Source of the DNA: Bacteroidota bacterium
GTDB taxonomy: Bacteria; Bacteroidota; Bacteroidia; Chitinophagales; Chitinophagaceae
Length of the DNA stretch: 64,000 nt
Assembly: GCA_018266775.1 (NCBI GenBank)
Contig: JAFDZS010000007.1
Span: 310,001 to 374,000 of the forward strand
Direction of reading: 5' to 3'
Shown here: one piece after another, positions 9,441-17,473 of the stretch
Layout: the number at the start of each line of letters is the position of its first letter
How positions within the stretch are numbered: the first letter of the stretch is position 1
Notes under the pieces: generated by a model
What the model was told of the DNA's origin: nothing
What the model saw: only the letters and a program-made list of their open reading frames with translations
Database searches by the model: none
Program-made: the position numbers and the translations under genes

Positions 9441-9845
9441 ATGGGATTTGTAAAAGAATTTAAAGACTTTGCCATGAAGGGCAACCTGGTTGACATTTCT
9501 GTTGCCTTTGTAATGGGCGCCGCTTTTGGTAAAGTGGTTACTGCATTAACTGAAGGTATTGTGGCACCACTTATAGGTTTAATTGGTGGTGATGATCTCA
9601 GTAAATATGGTTGGACTATCAAAGAAGGGACTAAAGATGCTGCCGGGAAAGTAACTGGCGAAGTTGTGGTGAAATACGGTACTTTTTTGACTGCTGCTAT
9701 TGATTTTATTTTAGTGGCACTCGTGATGTTCCTTATCATTAAAGGCATTAACTCCATGAAGAAAAAAGAGGCAGATGCTGCGCCTGCTGGCCCATCTTCA
9801 ACTGATGCACTGTTGATGGAAATCCGCGATGCACTGAAAAAATAA
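9441..9845 (+). CDS. mscL: Large-conductance mechanosensitive channel
   Basis: This 134-residue protein matches MscL, a homopentameric inner-membrane channel that opens on membrane tension during osmotic downshock. The N-terminal amphipathic helix and first membrane helix (KEFKDFAMKGNLVDISVAF, then AAFGKVV) are diagnostic. The second helix is near 85-110 and a charged cytoplasmic helix ends the protein. The periplasmic loop, about residues 55-80, is Lys/Gly-rich. A strong terminator follows within 25 bp. Confidence 0.96.
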   Translation: MGFVKEFKDFAMKGNLVDISVAFVMGAAFGKVVTALTEGIVAPLIGLIGGDDLSKYGWTIKEGTKDAAGKVTGEVVVKYGTFLTAAIDFILVALVMFLIIKGINSMKKKEADAAPAGPSSTDALLMEIRDALKK

Positions 9846-9865
9846 TTACACCCCAATACAACTTT

Positions 9866-9907
9866 AAAAAAGCATTGCTTGTCTTTATGGCAGCAATGCT
9901 TTTTTTA
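9866..9907 (+). terminator. Terminator of mscL
   Basis: Stem AGCATTGC/GCAATGCT (9871-9878 with 9893-9900) is flanked by A5 upstream and T7 downstream. An in-frame ATG-like extension of the next gene starts inside this hairpin, which argues for the later start at 9923. Confidence 0.85.
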
Positions 9908-9922
9908 TTTAAATCGAAGATT

Positions 9923-10819
9923 ATGAAACAAACCTTATTCATGGCTGCGCTGCTCGGCGCAGTTATTTCAGTGAACGCACAGGATGCCACCGTTAAAGGC
10001 TTACAGTCTGATGCAGGCAAAGACGTAAAAAGTAACGAAAAAGATGGTTGGAAACATGGCGGTACACTCATCGTTAACCTCAACCAGGGCAGCCTGAGCA
10101 ACTGGGCAGCGGGTGGCGAAAAAAATACGCTTGGAGTAAACGGCATCTTCAATTACGGTATCAATTACAGGCATGGAAAAAATACCTGGGATAATTATTT
10201 CAACCTGGCCCTGGGTTTCCAAAATGCCACCAGTTATAATTCTTTCCGTAAAACAGATGATATGATTGATGTAACCAGCAAATACGGGCACCAGGTAGCC
10301 AAAAAATGGTATGCTGCTGCTTTAATCAATTTCAATACACAGGCTTTGGAAGGTTTTACTTACACTGACACGGTGAATACCAAAATCTCCAATTTTTTGG
10401 CACCGGGTAAATTGCTGCTCTCGCTGGGTATGGATTACAGGCCCAACGATAATTTTTCCCTGTTCATATCTCCCTTAACCACACGCTGGATATTTAAGCA
10501 TGACCCTTATTTTTATTCCATTGATAAATTTGGCGTGCCGGCATTCAAAAAATCGTATAATGAGATCGGTGCTTATTTAACCGCGAAGTACAATAAAGCC
10601 CTTTCTAAATGGGCCACATACACCGGCAGACTCGATCTGTTCAGCAATTACAAACGCAACCCACAGAATGTGGATGTATACTGCACCAACCTGCTGGCCA
10701 TGAAATTTAATAAATGGCTGGGCACTACCATCAGTCTGGATATGATCTATGACGATGATATTATCCAAAAAACACAATTAAAAGAAATTTTAGGTATCGG
10801 GCTTACTTTGAAGCTGTAA
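9923..10819 (+). CDS. DUF3078 domain protein, secreted
   Basis: From the ATG at 9923 the protein is 298 residues with a signal peptide ending at VNAQ. The rest is dominated by short aromatic beta-strands and NYFNLALGFQN-type turns, and ends in a hydrophobic strand (LGIGLTLKL), suggesting an outer-membrane beta-barrel. This matches DUF3078, a Bacteroidota family of unknown function. LSNWAAGGEKNTLGVNGIF near residues 50-68 is the conserved family block. An upstream start at 9875 would lie within the mscL terminator. Confidence 0.85.
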   Translation: MKQTLFMAALLGAVISVNAQDATVKGLQSDAGKDVKSNEKDGWKHGGTLIVNLNQGSLSNWAAGGEKNTLGVNGIFNYGINYRHGKNTWDNYFNLALGFQNATSYNSFRKTDDMIDVTSKYGHQVAKKWYAAALINFNTQALEGFTYTDTVNTKISNFLAPGKLLLSLGMDYRPNDNFSLFISPLTTRWIFKHDPYFYSIDKFGVPAFKKSYNEIGAYLTAKYNKALSKWATYTGRLDLFSNYKRNPQNVDVYCTNLLAMKFNKWLGTTISLDMIYDDDIIQKTQLKEILGIGLTLKL

Positions 10820-10874
10820 AAAATTGTGGAATAGTTGTGTCCACTACTTAGCCAAATAGTGATACATTTGCTGC

Positions 10875-10905
10875 TCCCCGGTTAACAGCCGGGGACATTT
10901 TTTAT
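10875..10905 (+). terminator. Terminator of the DUF3078 gene
   Basis: Stem TCCCCGG/CCGGGGA (10875-10881 with 10889-10895) is followed by CATTTTTTATT. Confidence 0.75.
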
Positions 10906-10919
10906 TCTCATTTTTTGTT

Positions 10920-11723
10920 ATGGTGAACACGTCATCTTACCAGATCAAGCTGGATGAATTTGAAGGTCCGTTCGACCTGTTGCTTTTTTTTATTGAAAGG
11001 GATGAACTGGATATTTACAATATTCCGATTACCAAGATCACAAACGACTTTCTGAATTTCATACACGAAAGTGAAAAGCTGAATATTGAACTGAGCAGTG
11101 AATTTATTTTGTTCATCAGCACACTCATGCGCATCAAGGCTAAGATGTTGTTACCCCGTAAAGAGCTGGATGCGCAGGGCAATGAAATTGACCCAAGGCA
11201 GGAACTGGTGAACAAGATTCTTGAATACAAAAAGTTCAAGGAAGCTGCTACACAAATGGCCGATTTGGAAGCCATCCGTATGATGATCTTCAAACGCGGC
11301 AATGCACAAAAAGAAATTGCACAAATTGGCGAAGAAGCCGGTGAAAGCACAGAGATACAAACCGTAACACTCTTTAAGCTGATGAAAGCTTTTGAAAGAG
11401 TGATCCAAAAACTGCAGGAACGGAATAATAAGCCTGTACACACTGTAGTGCAGTACAACTACACAATGGAAGGCAGCAGGGCATATATGATGGACATCTG
11501 CAGCAGGGAAAAAACCTTATCGTTTGAAAAAATATTTGATGTGTGTGAAAACCGCATCCATGCTTTATTCCTCTTTTTGAATATGCTGGAAATGGCACAG
11601 GGCCGTTACATCACTTTACTAATTGGCGAAGGCAGAAATAATTTTATAGTGGAATGGAATGAGAACCGGGAAGAAGATATTGTGGGTCTATTACCTGATG
11701 ACAACCCCACCATTTGGAATTAA
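10920..11723 (+). CDS. scpA: Segregation and condensation protein A
   Basis: This 267-residue protein matches ScpA, the kleisin subunit that bridges the SMC heads in bacterial condensin. The N-terminal signature LDEFEGPFDLLLFFIERDELDIYNIPI binds the SMC neck (shown here in two parts: LDEFEGPFDLL and IERDELDIYNIPI). A winged-helix C-terminal domain follows (about 200-265). scpB is not adjacent. A terminator closes the gene on both sides, so it is probably monocistronic. Confidence 0.94.
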   Translation: MVNTSSYQIKLDEFEGPFDLLLFFIERDELDIYNIPITKITNDFLNFIHESEKLNIELSSEFILFISTLMRIKAKMLLPRKELDAQGNEIDPRQELVNKILEYKKFKEAATQMADLEAIRMMIFKRGNAQKEIAQIGEEAGESTEIQTVTLFKLMKAFERVIQKLQERNNKPVHTVVQYNYTMEGSRAYMMDICSREKTLSFEKIFDVCENRIHALFLFLNMLEMAQGRYITLLIGEGRNNFIVEWNENREEDIVGLLPDDNPTIWN

Positions 11724-11731
11724 TTCAACGG

Positions 11732-11757
11732 CCCCTCTTATGAGGGGTTTGTTTTTT
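11732..11757 (+). terminator. Terminator of scpA
   Basis: Stem CCCCTC/GAGGGG with a TTAT loop is followed by TTTGTTTTTT. Confidence 0.8.
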
Positions 11758-11882
11758 GTTATAATGTCAGCATCAACACCTGTAATCTCCACAAACAGGT
11801 CAACACGGCACAGTAATACCGCAAATATGCTATAATTTCACAGTGGCATTTAATTTGATGTTTAAACATTAAATTTACAATT

Positions 11883-12596
11883 ATGAACACAACATTATTC
11901 AGGGCTAACGAAAGAGGTTCAGCCGATTATGGCTGGTTGAAACCCAATTATTATTTCAGCTTCAGCCAATATTACAATCCTAAAAGAGTGCATTTTGGTT
12001 TATTGCGGGTATTGAATGATGATTTTGTTGCCGGTGGCGGTGGTTTTCCGACACACCCGCATGATAACATGGAAATTGTAACTATACCCCTCAGCGGCGC
12101 ATTACAGCATAAAGACAGTACGGGTGGGGAAGGCGTGATCAAAGCAGGTGATGTACAGATCATGAGCGCCGGAACTGGTGTACGCCATTCAGAATTCAAT
12201 GCATCATCAACAGACCCGGTAACGTTATTTCAAATATGGGTATTCCCGAAAGAAGAAAATATTAAACCACGTTACGATCAAAGAACGTTTGACATTAACC
12301 AAAGAATCAATCAATGGCAAACAGTGGTTTCACCTAACGAAGCAGACCATGCTTTATGGATTAACCAGGATGCCCGATTCTCTTTAACCAAACTGGAAGC
12401 AGGGAAATCCATCACTTACACCAATGGTTTTGCCGGTAACGGTGTTTTTCTCTTAAACATTAAAGGTGCGGTTACTGCGGCAGATACCGATTTAAACACA
12501 AGAGATGCCTTAGGTATTTCCGGTACTGATACGTTTACCATCACAGCTAAAGAAGATACAGAGTTACTGGCAATAGAAGTGCCCATGGGTGTATAA
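11883..12596 (+). CDS. Pirin family protein (YhhW-like bicupin)
   Basis: The 237-residue protein has two cupin domains. The N-terminal one carries the metal site HPHDN with a further His and Glu in GVRHSEFN, so four iron ligands are present. YhhW-type pirins can show quercetin 2,3-dioxygenase activity, but the physiological role is not settled. The C-terminal cupin (about 140-235) lacks the metal ligands, as usual. It stands alone and starts at ATG. Confidence 0.9.
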   Translation: MNTTLFRANERGSADYGWLKPNYYFSFSQYYNPKRVHFGLLRVLNDDFVAGGGGFPTHPHDNMEIVTIPLSGALQHKDSTGGEGVIKAGDVQIMSAGTGVRHSEFNASSTDPVTLFQIWVFPKEENIKPRYDQRTFDINQRINQWQTVVSPNEADHALWINQDARFSLTKLEAGKSITYTNGFAGNGVFLLNIKGAVTAADTDLNTRDALGISGTDTFTITAKEDTELLAIEVPMGV

Positions 12597-12618
12597 TCAC
12601 ATTAACCATTCCAATAAA

Positions 12619-12644
12619 GAAGGGAAAGCAATTGCTTTCCCTTC
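12619..12644. terminator. Palindrome between convergent genes, possible terminator
   Basis: A perfect 26-bp palindrome (GAAGGGAAAGCAA and its complement) lies between the stops of the pirin and L,D-transpeptidase-like genes. Neither flank has a strong T-tract, so termination is plausible but not certain. Confidence 0.5.
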
Positions 12645-12648
12645 CTGC

Positions 12649-13296
12649 TTAATAATAAATATCCAGCAATACCGGTTCGCCGGCATTGTCGAGATACGTT
12701 TTCAGCGAAGTCAGAAATGCAGGTGCTACTGTGGGGCAACCCCAACTGGTACAAATGGGATAAGGTGCTGTTTCATCATTGGGTACGCAGGAATGTGAAT
12801 GCAATACCACTGCCCTTTCGTAGGCTTTGCTATTGGTGGCATCCAGTCCGTACAACTTAAAAGCCAAACCAAACCTGCCGGTATACGATCCGCCGATTTT
12901 ATATTTACCAAGGGAAGTACATAAACTATTGGGCGTATTGGAAAACTGAATGTCGTTGCCAGTTCTTCCGCCACCATGTGTTACCAGGCCAGACGTTTCA
13001 ACTGAATCTTTTTGCAGGTTGTACACAAAGAAACGTTTCTTGCCAGATTCCACTTTCATATCCACCAGGAAGCAATAAGTTGTATTATACTGATGCGCTT
13101 TTGCATAAGTGAGTATTACATCAGCCTGTTGCTTTAACCGCAGCAGCAGCGCTTTATTATCTTCCTTCTTTGTAACAGTTTTAGGTTTTGCTACTGCAGG
13201 TTTTGTATTGGGTTTATACCAGATCAAATAGGCTAATGCAGCAATGCTGGTAAACAACAACAATATTGTTGTACTGAGTTTCATCAATAATTTCAT
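12649..13296 (-). CDS. L,D-transpeptidase catalytic domain-like protein (YkuD_2 type)
   Basis: From the ATG at 13296 the protein is 215 residues. A single membrane anchor (about 6-28) is followed by a Lys-rich linker and an extracytoplasmic domain. The end carries HSHSCVPNDE and TSWGCPTVAP, matching the His and SxGCP-type Cys of the murein L,D-transpeptidase-like family PF13645. It may therefore act on peptidoglycan stem peptides, although most members are uncharacterised. The TTG start at 13341 would place extra basic residues before the anchor and is less likely. Confidence 0.82.
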   Translation of the reverse strand: MKLLMKLSTTILLLFTSIAALAYLIWYKPNTKPAVAKPKTVTKKEDNKALLLRLKQQADVILTYAKAHQYNTTYCFLVDMKVESGKKRFFVYNLQKDSVETSGLVTHGGGRTGNDIQFSNTPNSLCTSLGKYKIGGSYTGRFGLAFKLYGLDATNSKAYERAVVLHSHSCVPNDETAPYPICTSWGCPTVAPAFLTSLKTYLDNAGEPVLLDIYY

Positions 13297-13367
13297 GGGA
13301 AAAATGTATGGCTGAGATGCGTAACGACCACGTTTCCACAAAAATTATTTAAGCGTGTGTTAAATAA

Positions 13368-13396
13368 AATAAAAAGAGCTGCTATTGCAGCTCTTT
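13368..13396 (-). terminator. Terminator of dxs
   Basis: Stem AAAGAGCTGC/GCAGCTCTTT (13373-13382 with 13387-13396, TATT loop). On the minus strand it runs into TTTTTATTTTATTT. Confidence 0.85.
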
Positions 13397-13418
13397 ACCA
13401 AGTATTATTACAGATCAA

Positions 13419-15368
13419 TTAAGCTTTGATCAAGTCATTTACACTTACTTTTGCCATCTCCCGCAACGCAACCGCAATACCATTGGCATCAATGCCAATT
13501 TCATCATACAATTGTTTGGGTGAACCATGCTCGACCAAACGATCAGGAATACCAAGGATTTTCACTTCAGCTTTATAGCCATGTTCATTCATAAACTCTA
13601 ATACCGCACTTCCGAATCCCCCCACAACTGTTCCATCTTCAACGGTAATAATTTTGCTGTACGTTTTAAATACTTCATGCAATAATGCTTCATCCAAAGG
13701 TTTGGCAAAACGTATGTCATAATGTGCAGGGTTGATGCCTTCTGTTTTTACATCCCGTATTGCAGTTGCTGCAAAATTTCCGGGATGCCCGAATGAGAGT
13801 ATGGCAATATCCTGCCCATCTTTCAATTTACGCCCCTTTCCTATTTCAATTTCCTCAAAAGGATATTTTTCTGCCATGGTATCTTTCTGCAGTTCGGCAA
13901 TTACACCTTCCCCTCTTGGGTAACGAATGGCAATGGGTATTTGCATCGTATCTAACTGTGCTGTATACATGATATTCCGTAACTCCCTTTCATTCATCGG
14001 TGCAAATACCACCATGTTGGGTATGCAGCGCATGTAAGCAATATCGTAGCAGCCGTGGTGTGTAGGGCCATCTTCTCCCACCAGGCCGGCACGGTCTAAA
14101 CAAAAAACCACAGGCAATTTCTGAATGGCCACATCATGTACCACCATATCATAAGCCCTTTGCATGAACGAAGAGTAAATATTGCAAAACACTTTCATGC
14201 CCTGTGTGGCCATGCCGGCACTAACCGTAACGGCATGCTGCTCAGCAATGCCAACATCGAATGCACGGTGCGGCATTTTTTCCATCATGTATTTTAATGA
14301 TGAGCCGCTGGGCATTGCTGGGGTGATACCAAATATTTTTTCATTTTTTTCTGCCAGTTCAATCATGGTATACCCAAAAACATCCTGGTATTTCATGGGT
14401 TGCGGCAGATCGTATTTTTTCTTTTGTATCACACCGGTTACTTTATCAAATAAACCGGGCGCATGCCAAAGCGTTTGATCCTTTTCTGCCAAATCATATC
14501 CTTTCCCCTTTACCGTAATGATGTGCAGTAATTTGGGGCCGGGAATATTTTTGAGGTCCTGCAAAGTATCCACCAGTTTTGTAATGTTGTGCCCGTCGAT
14601 TGGCCCAAAGTAGCGCATCTTCAATGATTCAAACAAATTGGCACGGCTGTTCACCATACCTTTCACGCCTTCGGTGAGTTTATGCGCCATGTTGCGACTG
14701 AACTTCTTACCAACGGGCAGTTTACCAAGCAGGTTCCAGACTTCGTCTTTTACCTTATTATAAGTTTGAGATGTTGTGATGTCTGTTAAGTATTCTTTCA
14801 ATGCACCCACATTCGGGTCAATGCTCATACAGTTGTCATTTAAGATCACCAGCATATCAGCATCCGCCACACCGGCGTGGTTCATGGCTTCAAAAGCCAG
14901 GCCGGCAGTCATGGCGCCATCTCCAATTACGGCAATGCTCTTCCGGTTTTCGCCTTTATATTTTGCCGCCATTGCCATACCCAAGGCTGCACTGATGGAT
15001 GTAGAGGAATGGCCTACGCCAAATGTATCGTATTCACTTTCGCTGCGTTTGGGAAAACCGCTGATGCCTTTGTATTTTCTGTTGGTGGGAAAAATATCCC
15101 TGCGGCCGGTTAAAATTTTATGCCCATAAGCCTGGTGGCCAACATCCCACACTAATTGATCGTAAGGCGTATTATATACATAATGGAGCGCCACGCTTAA
15201 TTCCACCACACCAAGGCTGGCGCCAAAGTGCCCGCCGTTCACACTCACCACATCTACAATGTATTGGCGCAGTTCATCACACACCTGGTGCAGTTGTTCC
15301 CTGCTTAGTTTCTTAAGGTCAGCAGGGTTGTTGATCGTTTTCAATAATGTGCCGGGAGTAAGCTCCAT
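13419..15368 (-). CDS. dxs: 1-deoxy-D-xylulose-5-phosphate synthase
   Basis: This 649-residue enzyme condenses pyruvate and glyceraldehyde 3-phosphate with thiamine diphosphate, the first step of the MEP isoprenoid pathway. Visible blocks are GHFGASLGVVELSVALHYV, the cofactor motif VIGDGAMTAGLAFEA with NDN, GIAEQHAV carrying the catalytic Glu, and DRAGLVGEDGPTHHG. Length is normal. Together with ispG at 47.6-49.6 kb it shows that the organism uses the MEP pathway. It has its own promoter and terminator. Confidence 0.96.
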   Translation of the reverse strand: MELTPGTLLKTINNPADLKKLSREQLHQVCDELRQYIVDVVSVNGGHFGASLGVVELSVALHYVYNTPYDQLVWDVGHQAYGHKILTGRRDIFPTNRKYKGISGFPKRSESEYDTFGVGHSSTSISAALGMAMAAKYKGENRKSIAVIGDGAMTAGLAFEAMNHAGVADADMLVILNDNCMSIDPNVGALKEYLTDITTSQTYNKVKDEVWNLLGKLPVGKKFSRNMAHKLTEGVKGMVNSRANLFESLKMRYFGPIDGHNITKLVDTLQDLKNIPGPKLLHIITVKGKGYDLAEKDQTLWHAPGLFDKVTGVIQKKKYDLPQPMKYQDVFGYTMIELAEKNEKIFGITPAMPSGSSLKYMMEKMPHRAFDVGIAEQHAVTVSAGMATQGMKVFCNIYSSFMQRAYDMVVHDVAIQKLPVVFCLDRAGLVGEDGPTHHGCYDIAYMRCIPNMVVFAPMNERELRNIMYTAQLDTMQIPIAIRYPRGEGVIAELQKDTMAEKYPFEEIEIGKGRKLKDGQDIAILSFGHPGNFAATAIRDVKTEGINPAHYDIRFAKPLDEALLHEVFKTYSKIITVEDGTVVGGFGSAVLEFMNEHGYKAEVKILGIPDRLVEHGSPKQLYDEIGIDANGIAVALREMAKVSVNDLIKA

Positions 15369-15387
15369 GTTGATTGAGTTTGGTACA

Positions 15388-15395
15388 CAAAGGTA
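15388..15395 (-). promoter_or_regulatory. -7 element of dxs
   Basis: The minus strand reads TACCTTTG, matching TAnnTTTG, and lies 19 bp before the dxs ATG at 15368. Confidence 0.6.
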
Positions 15396-15457
15396 TATTT
15401 TTATTTTGTGGTTGCCTGTGTATTCAACATAGTTTTAACGGGATTTGTTCAGTAAAA

Positions 15458-16189
15458 TTATGCTTTGCCGGTAAGATGTATGAGATTAACTATCAAATCC
15501 GGATCCGGACAATTGGATAAATACTTTTCTGCTTCCTTCTCATTACACACACCGGGATAATCTCCTTTATATCTCCCCATATCTTTAATAACCTGGAAGT
15601 GCAGGTGTGGTGGCCAGTTACCATTTTCTTTTGGCGGGCCAAAATGAGCCAGCACTGACCCACGTGTAAGGAATTGCCCTTCAGTTAAAGGCGCAATATC
15701 AGCCAAACTTAAATGGCCATACAACGTATAAAACACCTGCGCATCCAGTTGATGTTGCAGGATGATGGTAGCGCCATAATCTCCAAAATGGTTATTGAAT
15801 GCAAAACTGTGTACCGTTCCGCCAATGGGTACAAATACTGGTGTATTTACAGCACCCCAAATATCGGTACCAATATGCAAACGCCTGGGCTGTTCATTGA
15901 TTGATTTTTCTATACCAAATTTTTTTTCTTCGTCAAACAATACACTACGCTGATAAATTGCACGCAATTCATTATACCCGCCAATTAAAAATTTTGCCTG
16001 GTGTATTTCCAGCTGTTTATTGATATATGCGGAAAATAATTTGGTATTACTGAATATTTCTTCGGTTAATGTTGAATTATTTTTTGAAAGATCAATGGCG
16101 CTGATTTTATCTTTTGCAGGATCCACATCCACCACGCAACGAAATTGACTGCGGTTCTTCAGTAATAAATTTTCCAGGCTGGTTATCAT
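15458..16189 (-). CDS. M23 family metallopeptidase domain protein
   Basis: From the ATG at 16189 the protein is 243 residues. The second half is an M23 fold: RLHIGTDIWGAV supplies the H-x3-D metal ligands, LYGHLS the next His, and PPHLHFQVI the H-x-H. These bind Zn for cleavage of peptidoglycan cross-links, as in lysostaphin-like peptidases. No signal peptide is evident, unusual for a wall enzyme, so location is uncertain. The upstream in-frame extension to 16285 runs through a REP palindrome and is rejected as a start. Confidence 0.82.
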   Translation of the reverse strand: MITSLENLLLKNRSQFRCVVDVDPAKDKISAIDLSKNNSTLTEEIFSNTKLFSAYINKQLEIHQAKFLIGGYNELRAIYQRSVLFDEEKKFGIEKSINEQPRRLHIGTDIWGAVNTPVFVPIGGTVHSFAFNNHFGDYGATIILQHQLDAQVFYTLYGHLSLADIAPLTEGQFLTRGSVLAHFGPPKENGNWPPHLHFQVIKDMGRYKGDYPGVCNEKEAEKYLSNCPDPDLIVNLIHLTGKA

Positions 16190-16223
16190 GGTATGAAGAT
16201 ACGGCGAAGAATGTAGTTTTCGT

Positions 16224-16277
16224 TGACATTGGGTGGGTGAGTCACCGTTTAAACGGTGACTCACCCACCCAATGTCA
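16224..16277. repeat. REP palindrome, downstream of the RAYT gene
   Basis: A perfect 54-bp palindrome (27 bp each side) with the core GGTGAGTCACC, loop GTTTAAAC and GGTGACTCACC. It contains the stop codon of the RAYT gene (16275-16277) and lies 35 bp before the M23 gene start. It shares its core with the split palindrome at 16981/20998 but the outer stem differs. Confidence 0.85.
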
Positions 16278-16952
16278 CACCTCAATTTTTGAAGAAGGCC
16301 AATCGTTGCTGTAATACCATGCTACCTGTTGGTGATGACGTAGTATGAACTGTTGGGTACTTCCAAAAAAATCAGTAACCTCATCAGTCTTAACATAATT
16401 ACTTTGATTAATCAAAATTTCATGGTAAGATTGATAAGGGAATCTTTTAAAGTCATCAATCAGTCCATGTTTCTGTGCATTAGCGTGAACATAAATGATT
16501 GCTAATTCTAAATGTGCATCATTTTCTATAATTACCCTTCGGAACGGCTTTTGAAAAAAACCACCGGTTTTATTAAGTCTGTTATTAATGGTATTTACAT
16601 AAGATACCATTAAGCTATTGACCTGCCGTTCAACAACAGCATCAAAATAATCTTCGTCATAATCCTTTTCAATAAGTCTTTGCATGCTTTGTGTCTGTAT
16701 GTTCCTGTTTATAGCATTATTATCACACAAATCTTTGGCAGAAGTTGTTTTAATAATAAGGTGTACATGGTTACGCAGTAACGCATAGGCCCAAACTTCA
16801 AATAGCTGATGAGTAAAGGATATAAAACGGTCAAGAAATAATGAATAGTCCTCTTCCTCGTTAAATAAAAGCAAACCATCTATACTTTTAAAAACGATAT
16901 GGTAATGGTTATTGTAAAGAAAGGTTGCCTTGAATTGCGGAGGCGTGGGCAT
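16275..16952 (-). CDS. REP-associated tyrosine transposase (RAYT, Y1/HUH family)
   Basis: This 225-residue protein has the Y1 HUH nuclease layout: N-terminal HYHIVFK, the metal-binding His pair in RNHVHLII (residues 62 and 64), and a likely catalytic Tyr154 in IIYVHANAQKHGL. Family members (IS200-like, but not mobile by themselves) nick single-stranded REP hairpins, which are spread through the genome. A REP palindrome lies at each side, one overlapping its stop and the other 28 bp before its ATG, as expected for a RAYT unit. Confidence 0.87.
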   Translation of the reverse strand: MPTPPQFKATFLYNNHYHIVFKSIDGLLLFNEEEDYSLFLDRFISFTHQLFEVWAYALLRNHVHLIIKTTSAKDLCDNNAINRNIQTQSMQRLIEKDYDEDYFDAVVERQVNSLMVSYVNTINNRLNKTGGFFQKPFRRVIIENDAHLELAIIYVHANAQKHGLIDDFKRFPYQSYHEILINQSNYVKTDEVTDFFGSTQQFILRHHQQVAWYYSNDWPSSKIEV

Positions 16953-16980
16953 GTTAAAATGTTTTTTCGCTTGTATAATC

Positions 16981-17000
16981 CACGGTACCGGTGAGTCACC
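16981..17000. repeat. Left half of a split REP palindrome
   Basis: The 20-bp arm CACGGTACCGGTGAGTCACC. Its exact reverse complement is at 20998-21017. Joined through GTTTAGGC they rebuild one 48-bp hairpin, so this palindrome was intact before the element at 17009-20989 inserted. Confidence 0.9.
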
Positions 17001-17008
17001 GTTTAGGC
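17001..17008. repeat. 8-bp target-site duplication, left copy
   Basis: GTTTAGGC, repeated at 20990-20997. An 8-bp duplication is what the IS1595 family makes. It is the loop of the host REP hairpin. Confidence 0.9.
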
Positions 17009-17034
17009 GGCACTAACTACTAAAGAGGTACAGG
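17009..17034 (+). repeat. Left terminal inverted repeat of the IS1595-type element
   Basis: Starts GGCACTAACTACTAAAGAGG and continues TACAGG. It matches the reverse complement of 20964-20989 at 20 of 26 positions. Confidence 0.85.
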
Positions 17035-17201
17035 GTTTAGCCAGTAATGAAGGCGAAAACTACCAATATATTATTACAGAAAAAACAGATAAAATACTTC
17101 CTTTATTAAACGGATTATCTAAAAATCATATAGAGGATATTTTAAGAAATATTAACGAGTATGTTAATAAAATCCCTATAACAATTCTTTCAAATCATTA
17201 G
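17028..17201 (+). pseudogene. Reading frame without a start at the left end of the element
   Basis: A 58-codon open stretch reads like protein (ASNEGENYQYIITEKTDKIL, then LPLLNGLSKNHIEDILRN) and ends with TAG at 17201, but it has no ATG, GTG or TTG start and runs into the terminal repeat. It may be the 3' remnant of a passenger gene. It overlaps the end of the 81-residue gene on the other strand by 26 bp. Confidence 0.35.
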
Positions 17202-17421
17202 CTGTAGCTGTGATTTCTTTTAAAGTTGTATTCCGACCATAAAATTTCGCTTCCAGTTCTTTAAATGTTTGCAGGTTAACTATTACTTCAAAGCTATTAG
17301 CAGCCCTTTCATTAAGTGCTATAATAGAAGACACATTTAATATTAATTTTCTGGGTTCAAATGCTTGAACCCCTGCATTATTAGCAATTAAAGAAACTTT
17401 TACAAATGAATGATTGTTCAT
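17176..17421 (-). CDS. Small passenger protein of unknown function (81 aa)
   Basis: An ATG-started 81-residue frame lies inside the element, divergent from the transposase with 52 bp between. It looks like a compact mixed alpha/beta protein ending in a helix (ATANDLKELL). No known domain, signal peptide or membrane helix is visible. Its place beside the transposase suggests a regulator or accessory factor, but this is only an inference. Confidence 0.5.
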   Translation of the reverse strand: MNNHSFVKVSLIANNAGVQAFEPRKLILNVSSIIALNERAANSFEVIVNLQTFKELEAKFYGRNTTLKEITATANDLKELL

Positions 17422-17473
17422 ACTCTGTTATTTTAAAGTTGTTTTGAGATTACTAATATAAATCATTTATACC

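Noticed and set aside
9875..9922. Earlier start for the DUF3078 gene
   Set aside because: It lies within the mscL terminator and the signal peptide begins at 9923.
16190..16285. Upstream extension of the M23 peptidase frame
   Set aside because: It runs through the REP palindrome and its codons give the same residues as the repeat, so the ATG at 16189 is preferred.
17001..17012. A 12-bp direct repeat CCGTTTAGGCGG around the element (one copy ending at 17010, the other at 20999)
   Set aside because: Only GTTTAGGC is the duplication; the flanking CC and GG come from the REP stem and the element ends, and 8 bp fits the IS1595 family.
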